Below, piece after piece: positions 55,490-64,000 of a DNA stretch of 64,000 nucleotides. Both the position numbers and the translations under genes were made by a program. The notes beneath the pieces were generated by a model. The model saw nothing but the letters and a program-made list of their open reading frames with translations. It ran no database searches and was not told where the DNA came from. This DNA is from Podocnemis expansa (lineage: Eukaryota > Chordata > Testudines > Podocnemididae): positions 9,501,191-9,565,190 of the forward strand of contig ML682008.1 of assembly GCA_007922195.1 (NCBI GenBank), given 5' to 3'. The stretch's first letter is position 1; every line of letters begins with the position of its first letter.

Positions 55490-56968
55490 TTTATTACTAA
55501 GCTCATTTACTGCTTTTTTGCATTACAATAAAGCAGACTCCCTAAGGTAGTTAGCAGAAAATTTCTTTTAGTATCCATTGGGTTCACCTTCATTTTTACA
55601 GACATGAGCACCGAATAACTACAAACAAACTGCTGAATATAACCCTGCCAGCCTCAATGTACTCTAGTTTATTTCTGAACAACAAATATTCCTTATAAGT
55701 AAAAACACTCAGTGAAATTTTGAGGTACTTTCTTTAATTTAAAGAGTCTATCATTATTACAGAAACAAAGTTTATAAAGTAGAGAATCCTTATAAGGATT
55801 AATCCTTGGCATGGTATGTTGCCAAGGTACAGTGTGGCTGCAACGGCTCTATGTGAATCTTCATATGATAATTTCCTTTCATACATACACACTTGCTGAA
55901 TGATCAAAATACTATTTTTACTAGCACAATGGAAAATAATGGCTCTCAAATAGTCCCTTTACCAGTGTGTCCTGAAATGTTTGTACAAAAGTAGAAATAC
56001 ACACCATATTATACCATAGCATTAAACCAGCTATTATGTAAGAAGTTTCTAAGAAATTCATCTCTATAAATAGGAACTTATGAAATATTAAAATGAAAAC
56101 TAAGGAGTATTATTACTTAGAATGGGATCTATTTTACTGGCAGGTCAAATATACTAAAAACCACTTTTTTTTGTTGTTTTTATAATTTTCTAAATCCGGA
56201 TGAACTGAAACACTGAAGCAATATACATAGGCTAAGAGAATTCAATATTGTTCCAAGGCACTTACTGAATCTCCATGACTAGATGAAAACCGGAACAAAT
56301 TATGTCTGACAAACAGTATATAATATAAAAATAACTTTTTGCTTACAATTTACAAAATGTATTACAATCTTTATCTCTGCTAACCTGCAATTCTGGTTTA
56401 CTGTCCAGAATTTTTTTTTTTTAATCAAACTTTTCTAGAATTTCAGGGCAAATAATTTACAAATAAGATAAAGAATTTAGAACATGCAGAGATTTCTTAC
56501 ATCTTCTGTTAATATTTTATGATTGCAACTTTATCAAATTATATACCTACTTGCCCTGTACATATACAAAATAATGCTACATGGTAATCAAAGTTAGCAG
56601 AAAGTAGTCCATAAACTCAATTTGTCAAAAGTATCACTATATTAACAAATGTCTACAAGCAGCGTGTAACAGGGTTAAAAGACATTAAGGCAATAATACT
56701 TGGAAGTTACAAAATAAACCATACGTAATACTTTCTCCTACATGTAAGGCAGGTAGATGGCCCCAGCACAAGTTAGGTTGTAACACTGGAATCCACTGTT
56801 GTGAGTATTGTTTTATGTGGGCATAAAATAAGAAGTGTACCATTCTGTAGGTATAAATACACGGTTCTGTGTTAGTCCCCCAAAATTAGAGTGGAATACT
56901 ATTTATTTAGTTCTCAGTGGCACTTGACTTTTCCAGTATAATTTAAAGGGTGACCACTTTCTTTTCCA
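55490..56968 (-). other. Presumed 3' UTR of the unidentified host gene
   Basis: A long AT-rich stretch downstream of the terminal stop codon, without repeats and without further open exons. AATAAA occurs on the minus strand at 55673-55668 and 55495-55490, either of which could be the polyadenylation signal. The extent is inferred, not seen. Confidence 0.45.
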
Positions 56969-57030
56969 TCATGTCCATTCTGATGATGGCTCTCTTGGTC
57001 CTCTTGGCTTTCCACAACGGTTACCAAAAC
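56969..57030 (-). CDS. Terminal coding exon of an unidentified host gene
   Basis: The acceptor site at 57031-57045 has a pyrimidine/T-rich tract ending TTTTTAG. With the phase set by the upstream exon (one base carried over), the exon reads FGNRCGKPRGPREPSSEWT and stops at TGA 56971-56969. If entered in phase 0 instead, it would give a longer tail starting VLVTVVESQEDQESHHQNGH. The upstream exon supports the first reading. I do not recognise the protein. The end is basic and Pro/Gly-rich with no known motif. Confidence 0.55.
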
Positions 57031-57203
57031 CTAAAAACAGAAAATATTTTAATATTCTGATTTGGTCAACTTTGACAAAGCCAGAAAGAATCGCTATTGT
57101 TAAAGCTGTTTCAATATCTCCCACTATTCCTGTTTTCAGTTCTTATTTTCAAGGACTTACGAAACTTCATGTAGTTTCAATATGAGAGTTTTAAAATCAA
57201 GAT

Positions 57204-57633
57204 GGCTCTAACAGTGGCGTTGCACGGGGGGGGGGCTCAGCCCTCCTAAAACTCAGGGCCAGCCCCCAAGCAGCATGCCCCAAAACTGCATGGGGGTGCA
57301 CCACTGCGTGCCATGCTGGGAACATGCCGGCAGAGTCTTCTGGCTGGTTGGGAGCTGCACCAGAGCAGGGTCATGCTGGGGGCCTCAGCCACTGCCGTGG
57401 CCCCGATCTCCCTCCGGGCCAGGTAAGGGAGTCCTGGGAGCAGGCACACTAGCCCAGCAGGGAGAGGGTGTGGGGGAGGGGATTGGCCTGGGGAAGTAGG
57501 GGCCAGCGGTGGGACCGGGGGTTAAGGAAGGACTCGGGGGCTGCTGGGGGCAGTAAGGGAATGGCAGGGCCCCCACAGCCAGTGGGGCCAGGCCCCCCTA
57601 ATATTTATGCGTAGCGACACCACTGGGATCTAA
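57204..57633. mobile_element. Non-autonomous hAT element, 414 bp, intronic
   Basis: Ends CAGTGGCGTTGCACGG (57212) and, from the right, CAGTGGTGTCGCTACGCA (57625). Octamers GGCTCTAA and GGATCTAA match at 7 of 8. GC-rich interior. The termini resemble those of 61816-62218 (CAGTGGCGTTGCTGCC). Confidence 0.83.
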
Positions 57634-57699
57634 GAAAGTACAAATATGAACCAACCCAGTGCTGTTATAGTTCACTACTGAAACCCAGATTTGGAAAGT

Positions 57700-58742
57700 A
57701 CTCAATCCAGTGGCTCCCAATTTTTTGGCTCGAGAGCCACAAATATCACTTTTATAACCCTGGAGGGCCACTAGCAGCCTATCAACTCATAAATACATCA
57801 TTAAGGACTAAATATCACTCCATTTTACTTTTCCTTTACCTCCCCTCCAACACACAGTTCAACACTGTCTGAATCTAAATAACTGCTTTGATTTGCTGTG
57901 ACAATCTGACCTGATCCTATAACTTACAGAATAGGAGGAAAAAAATACAGGGAAGTATAACTTCTCCATCTTCAAGCATCTGGCAAAGTGGTATTTTCTC
58001 CCATGAAAGCTCATGCGATAAATACATTTGTTAGTCTTTAAAAGTGCCACAAGACTCCTTGCTTGTTTTACATATTTAAAGTAAACATGCTGTTGCTACT
58101 GGGCTCCTTTTCACATGTGCTATTTTACACCTACAAATGACTCTCAGTATGTCACACACTGACAAGCAAAGCACTAGCATAGACGAGTGACTGTCACTGC
58201 ACACTGAATCACATGGCCTGGCAGCTAAGCCACAGCGGGTGGCTTGCTAGGCGCAGGCGAAACCGGAAGGCGTAGCTTTTGAGAGTATGCCCCTCCTTAA
58301 GCATGGGGGGTCCTGGCTGCTCCACCAGCAGTCCTTTCTCTCCCCACTGCAGCCAGATGGAAGGAGTTCAGTGAAGAGGCTGCCTCTGCCCGTCTGCTCC
58401 GCATGGATCCTCAGGCAGTGGCTCCTTTCTGCAGTCAGGCATGGCAAACAGGTGCTCCACTTCCTCTGGCTCCAACAGGGATCATAGTGCCTAGGAACCC
58501 AGGCAGAGTGCTTTGCTGTGCTTCCCCCCACAGCCAGTGGCAGGGGAGAACTGATCTCCTGTCCCCTTGGCTGCAGAAGTAGCCTACACTGATTTTTTAG
58601 CCCAACACCACTATAACTCTGCCTCAGTCTTTAGGAAGAAGCTCCCTTCTGCAGTCAGTAGGAGGGGAGACATGGGCCACTTTGGAAGCCCCACAGGTCA
58701 CTTTTGACCCCTGGATCACAGGCGGGAACCACTGACAATCCA
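57700..58742. mobile_element. hAT-type element, about 1 kb, intronic
   Basis: Ends CAGTGGCTCCCAATTTTTTG (57708) and, from the right, CAGTGGTTCCCGCC (58734). The flanks ACTCAATC and ACAATCCA share CAATC but are offset by one base. The recurrent repeat GGCACTTTTAAAGACTAACA lies inverted at about 58000-58065, perhaps as a separate insertion. Confidence 0.65.
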
Positions 58743-59418
58743 TAATGCCAAATTAAAGCCTTCTATAATTTGCTTATTTTACTCCCCTCAAACACCACAA
58801 TTTTGGGAAACTTATTTCCTCACATTTTTATAACTATGTAGAGAAAATGTTATTATTAAAGCACAATTTTGCAGATTCTGTAGATGCACAATTGAAGAAT
58901 GACTAGATAACGAGAAACCCACACAATTAATTGAGTAAAATACATAAACACATTTGACAATTTCAAGGAAGAAAGTCAAATAAAACTACATTGAAGTATG
59001 CTCAATTTCTGAAACTAATGTTCCAAGAAATTCATATTTACTGTAGGTTAATAGCTACTCTACTCCACTCCAACTAAGGAACTGAAAGTTACAGCACTGG
59101 TTGTGAAAATCTATTGGTGATGCCTACACCAGAAAAGTCTGCTGCTATGGCTAGACTGCCAAACCCTCTGAGTGGAGCTATAGTTTACACCGTGATGTGC
59201 TTCTGCATTTTAATAACTTAGAAAGCAACCCAAAATGACCACATATCAAATCAGTTAATGTGTGCACCTTTTTTTTTTAAGAAGAGTTTTATGCTCCTCA
59301 AGAGCTATTAAATGGAATGTATACACTGAACAAATCAGTTAGACATTACATACTATTTTAAACCAGTACAAATACAAAAAAAAAAAAAAAAGGCCAGTTT
59401 TGAATGAACAGCAATTAC

Positions 59419-59535
59419 CAATATCTGTGATCTCTGTGGGAATTTCTGACATCTGGCCTCTGATACCAGTGGGACTCGAAAAAGGAATCTGAGGTATAGC
59501 ATCAGCTGGGGTTTTCATGCCCATTTTAAGGTGAT
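59419..59535 (-). CDS. Internal coding exon of an unidentified host gene
   Basis: A 117-nt exon bounded by the acceptor TTTTTTTCCCTCCCAG and the donor GTAATT. It is open in only one phase: two bases complete the codon begun in the 61467 exon (G|AT, Asp), then HLKMGMKTPADAIPQIPFSS, PTGIRGQMSEIPTEITDI, and one base (G) left for the next exon. The 39-codon length, the clean splice signals and the phase match on both sides are the case for a real exon. No family was recognised. Confidence 0.62.
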
Positions 59536-59855
59536 CTGGGAGGGAAAAAAAGGAAATTTTGACAGTTGTAAGTAAAACTAGGCTCAAATTTTACGGTTTG
59601 TAGAAAACAATCTTTACAAAACCCAAAATGTTTTATTTCAATAGAAACCTTTTCCCCCCCCTTCTAATACATTCCTGAAGTGTTTCTAACGCAATCACTA
59701 CAGCACTGAGGAATGAAATTGCTTATAGTCAAGTTTCAGCAGTTTAACTAATTCCAACAACCATTCTTACAGAAATTCAAATATTAAGCCCTCACTTTAT
59801 ATTAACGTGAACTAAACAAAATCTGAAAATTTCTTTCAGTGTTCATATTTTAAGT

Positions 59856-60844
59856 CAGGGGTTCTCAACCCTTCCTGGGTCACAACACAGCTAGGAGAGT
59901 TCCCAGCTGGTCATGACACAGCAAAGCTTCCCTATGGGTCTGATTCTTTCCCCCCTTCACCATGGGCCCAGGCTGTGGTCCCAGGCAGCAGACCCCACGC
60001 TAGGGCTAACTCTGGCCTCTAGCCCCTGGACACAACCCCCAGCAGCATCTTCCAGAGCAGCCTGAATGTAGCTGCAACCCCCCACCAGCAGCTCCTGGCA
60101 CAGACCAGCTACAACACCTGAAGTAGCCCCTGGGCGCTAAAGCAGCCTCTGGATCTGGCAAAACCCCCCAGCAGTGCTCTGGCCCCCAGAACAAGCCTTG
60201 CCCCTGGCAACAGCACCTGGAGCAGGTCCATCCCTGGCCCTGGCCACAACTCCTGGCAGAGGCCCCCAGCATGGACCCAGCCCAGCCGCAACCCCCAGCA
60301 ACAGCTCTCAGCCGTCTACTCGGAGCAGCCCCAGCCCTGGCTGCAACTCCCAGCAGCGGCCTCCAGCACAGGTCGCACCCCCCAGCACAGGCCCAACCCT
60401 GGCTGCAACCCAGCAGTGGCCCCTGGCCATGGCCCCCAACTCTCCCAAGAAGCCCTTGGCCACAGTCTCCCCTGCCAAGCAGCCGCTGGGAACAGAGTGG
60501 CCTTCTGGTAGTGGCTCAAGCTTTGGCTACAACCCCCAGCCATGGCTGCGCCCCACAGCAGCACCCCCAAGCTCCAACAGTAACCTCACCTACAGAACAT
60601 GTGGGAAGTCACTCCCAGGCTGGCTCGCTTTCTTCTAGGGCCAGGAAGCTTTTTAAATTTCCCCCACTAGGCCGCATGCCTCTTCAAGCCCCCCTACAGG
60701 CAAGCTGCCAATGTTGCAACCTGTAGCTCCCTGCTGCCACAGATCTCTGGCAGTGGCATGGGAGGGGGAGACTTTTAATATGCAGCACTCATCGCCGTGA
60801 CATGACACACATTTGTGTCGTGACACAGCAGTTGAGAAGTGCTG
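59856..60844. mobile_element. hAT-type element with Cys/Pro/Gln-codon-rich interior, intronic
   Basis: Ends CAGGGGTTCTCAACCC (59856) and, from the right, CAGCACTTCTCAACTGC (60844). The flanking octamers agree at only 5 of 8. The interior is a CCCAGCA/CCTGGC-rich tract with diverged short tandem units such as CAACCCCCAGCA. The long open frames there (for example at 60174-60638) are repeat artefacts. Confidence 0.7.
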
Positions 60845-61466
60845 TTCTAATGCACCAATATCAGAGGTAACTAAAGTATTATTTAAGTTCACAGTATCCT
60901 TGAACATATTCACATAAATAGCTGTTTATGCTTTCTCAGCTTGTATTTGGTGTTTCAGATCAATAAAACAAACAGTACTTAAGGCTTACAGTTTAACCCC
61001 ATTAAATGAAGCTCCAAATAGAGTTTATGAAAACTAGTTCATACTGTAAAATAAAATGAAAATCAACTCATATTTACATATAGACCTAGAAGAATAATCT
61101 AGGGACTAAGGAGAAAAAGATAGGACTTCATTTGTACATCAGTACAACAGCTAAAATACACTAGGAAAAATTTTAAGCCAGTTTGTTGCAAACCTAAATA
61201 CTACTGCAACAAAGTACAATAAGTTACAGAATACATGAATGATCATAGATTTTAAAAACGGATCAAGAATTAGAAGATGTTTGGTGAATATACAATGCAC
61301 ATTTCCAGTAGCTAGTTAGACCAATTCAGTATCTAGTACAAATAAGATAAATTACTCCTTTTGGTCTCCCACAATTATCTCAAAGTAACTCACAACTGCC
61401 TAGGCACAAGGCAAGTAATTAGTTTGAAAGTTTAATTTATACTTAAAAATTAAATTAATCACTTAC

Positions 61467-61497
61467 CAAGTTTTACATGCCCAGCTGTTTTCAAGCC
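61467..61497 (-). CDS. Short coding exon of an unidentified host gene
   Basis: A 31-nt exon with acceptor ACAACATTTCTTATTAACAG and donor GTAAGT. In phase 0 it reads GLKTAGHVKL plus one base, which joins in frame to the 59535-59419 exon. Being so short it could be a chance match, but the splice sites are near consensus and the phase agrees. Earlier exons would lie beyond 61500; none was recognised before 64000. Confidence 0.5.
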
Positions 61498-61807
61498 CTG
61501 TTAATAAGAAATGTTGTATCATAAATTTCTGTAGGATGCCTCAGAAGAGTTTGTTAAAGAATCTCTGAGATACTCAAAATAAAAGTAAACATTTTCAGGA
61601 GATAAGCAGAATCAGAAAAATTTCCATGTCCTACTGCTGCAAAAGACAATGAAAAAAACTAAGACTGGTGGTTACAAGTGCTGATAATTAATACATTAAT
61701 TACTGTTAAAATAATTGTTTCAAATTCTGGAATGTTAGTAAAATAATGTAAGCGTTGATCCATTAAAGATGACATGGGAAGCTTTTGCAGTTTGTTTGTA
61801 TTTCATT

Positions 61808-62226
61808 CTTTGAGACAGTGGCGTTGCTGCCACCTGGCACACAGGACATGTGTCCTCAGTCTCGGCGCCAGTGCCCTGAGTGCCTGGGCCATCCCTGTCC
61901 CCAACCAGGGACCCTGGCCCGGGCGCTCTCCGTGACACCTGCCTCTCCTGGCACCGGCCCGGCCAGGGATTGAGGCTGGGAAACCCACAGCAGTGCCCGC
62001 TTCTCCCCGTGCAGGATCAAGGCCGGACGCCCGCGGCAGTGCCCACCTCTCCCAGCCCCGACCCCGGCCTGGGATCTGGGGCCAGGTTGGAGGCAGCAGG
62101 AGCCCGATGAATGATGAGGCCTGAGGCACCAGATTGTGGCCTGGGGATGAGGCCCAAGCCCAGGAGGTGGGGCCTGGCCACATGCCCCATGTCTTATCCT
62201 GGGGCAGCGACGTTTCTGCTTTGAGA
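61808..62226. mobile_element. Non-autonomous hAT element, 403 bp
   Basis: Ends CAGTGGCGTTGCTGCCACC (61816) and, from the right, CAGAAACGTCGCTGCCCC (62218). A perfect duplication CTTTGAGA lies at 61808-61815 and 62219-62226. GC-rich interior. Confidence 0.87.
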
Positions 62227-64000
62227 CCTATGGTCCATGACAATCCATTTCTACCTTATTTTTGTGAAAATCCATTTCTTGATTGGTTTTTTTTAAGTTA
62301 CAAATAGTGATTCTGACCTTTCCACTCTCCTCCACAATTTTCAAGAAAAAACAGTAGTAGGTAGAGGACTTAAGCTTTGCCTCCAGCTGACGCTTCTATC
62401 TGCATACCTCACAGAGGCAGACATTCCATCTTCTATACCCACTGTACTTATACACTGCTACACTGATTTAGTGAGAGGTGTTACAGTATTCCCAGTGAAG
62501 ATGTTACACTGCTGGGTGAAAACAACAGTAGTAGAAACTCAGATTACAACTCAATGATTAATGTGATCATGGGATTTGTGATGCCATCTCACAGAATATG
62601 AGCTGCTGAAGAGCAAAGGTGTGTGTCCTAAACGGCAAAATTCAAGGAGGAAGTAGAGAAAAAAGTTGTTTTAAAAATATTAGGAGAACTTCAAATATAC
62701 ATACAACATATGGGGGCTGTTCAAAAAAAATTTACAAAAATTTCAGGTCACATTTAACTACAAAATTAATTCATGTCATTATTACTTTTGAATTCAGGTT
62801 GCTCTTCTTCCTAATTATCTTTCATAGTCCCCATCTCAGCATATCATCCATCTAGCATATTAATAATGATTGCAATAATGAACAGAATTAAAACAGAAAA
62901 ATGAAATTGGAATGGTGTCATGTGACGCACGCTGGGTTATGATCAGTGAGACTTTTCTGTTCACTCCTGCCATGTAATTGTCTGGTTTGATGCAAAATAT
63001 GCCATGCAGGGTTCCTTTATGAATGCTTATAACATGGTCTGCATTATTATTATAGTATCATTTTTCCTGCAGCATCACGTATATGTGGAGATGTGAGGCA
63101 TATTCCCAGGTATTTCAACTGGTTCAGGTGGAAGGCTGCCTCTCAGCATGGAGGCTGAAGAGGTACGTGACAAAAGACAACACAAACTGAGATCCCTGGC
63201 TCAGGTGGGTCAAAGATGATCACCTGTGAGGAGGAGGAGGGAAGAAGGACTGGAAACAAATACAGACATTTTGAATGGTTAGAGGCTTTTTGCCAGAGAC
63301 TCTCCACCTTGAAAGATCTACAAGGAGGACTGGGCCCTGCCTGCAGAGAGGCAGAGGCTGGTTGCTAAACCACCTACAGCCACATCTTGTGAGTAACCCT
63401 GGACTGTAATATTAGGTTAGAAGGTGTCTAATATTTTCATTTGATAGTGATTACTCCTGACTCCTTTTATTAAATGATTGGGCATGATTTGCTAAATACT
63501 CGCATAAAATCATGTTCTAATCAATAAACTAGTATTTGTTTTATCTAAAGCTATGTGGACATTAGAGGGCATGAATGACCTAAGGCTGTGCATTCTCATT
63601 TTTCTGAGAAATGGGCAAACTGGTGTCTATGAGTCTACAGTGATAGGGAAGGACCCTGATTCTTGTGGAATGGAAGTTCCCAGTGTGGTATCTGAGCGTT
63701 GGGGTGCTCACTGAGGGACCACCCCGAGTAGTTGTAGAGCACATAGCCACTGTCTGGGACTGATTATACACAGGTGGCTAGCTCTAGGGTGGACTGACCC
63801 AGGAGTGGGGGTTCACCTAACAAAAGCATAGTAAGTCAGGGTTCAGGAGTTTAGATCAGGAACACAGTGGCACACCAGACTAGATTCCAGGAGAGGAATG
63901 CCACAAATGGTTAATCAGATAAATAAGTGCAAGTTTTGGTCACCACCAGCACAAGATGATACTAATACAACTTGCAGCATAGATAGGACATTTTATTACA
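62227..64000. other. No gene seen
   Basis: AT-rich to 63050. The part from 63100 to 63830 is more balanced and has the texture of an old retroelement, but no class can be supported. No exon of the minus-strand host gene was recognised here. Confidence 0.4.

Noticed and set aside
56900..57030. Alternative reading of the last exon in phase 0
   Set aside because: It gives a longer tail but does not fit the only open phase of the 59419-59535 exon; kept only as an alternative if another exon intervenes.
60174..60726. Pro/Ser/Ala-rich 150-codon frames
   Set aside because: They come from CCCAGCA-type repeats inside a hAT-type element.

Overview
The window is nuclear DNA of a non-avian sauropsid, probably a crocodilian and possibly a turtle. 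The grounds are CR1 LINE 3' ends with ATTCTATG octamer tails, tRNA-headed SINEs that carry CR1 tails, many short hAT elements with 8-bp target duplications, a Tx1-like LINE and several DIRS-type tyrosine-recombinase retrotransposons. Species cannot be fixed from the sequence alone. There is no prokaryotic gene organisation; most long open frames belong to mobile elements or are shadows of them.

Layout. 1-19.3 kb is AT-rich intergenic or intronic DNA with SINEs, CR1 fragments, a decayed LINE reverse transcriptase (11.5-13.0 kb), palindromic MITEs and hAT elements, including a 1.7-kb hAT copy that still shows transposase remnants (16.4-18.1 kb). 19.6-27.7 kb is an old DIRS element (DIRS-A, minus strand) broken up by three hATs, a SINE, a CR1 tail and an LTR-like block. 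30.4-38.4 kb is a nearly complete GC-rich Tx1-like LINE (minus strand): a CCHC ORF1 and an endonuclease/RT ORF2, with few lesions. 38.5-48.65 kb is a long CR1 LINE (plus strand) split by a 5,873-bp, structurally complete DIRS element (DIRS-B, 40235-46107). DIRS-B keeps both inverted terminal repeats and an internal complementary region that copies both outer ends. 48.7-54.6 kb holds remains of two more DIRS copies (C and D) with a CR1 fragment between them.

55.5-61.5 kb is the only part with evidence of a host gene. Three phase-compatible exons with good splice sites lie on the minus strand (61497-61467, 59535-59419, 57030-56969) and end in a stop codon followed by an AT-rich presumed 3' UTR. 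I do not recognise the protein. The introns carry hAT elements. The remainder to 64 kb shows no gene I can support.

How the parts relate: the CR1 machinery probably moved the tRNA-Val-headed SINEs, whose tails match CR1. hAT elements supplied most of the short inverted-repeat insertions. The nesting gives an order of events: DIRS-B is younger than the CR1 copy it interrupts, SINEs are younger than the hAT and DIRS-A copies they interrupt, and several hATs are younger than DIRS-A and DIRS-D.
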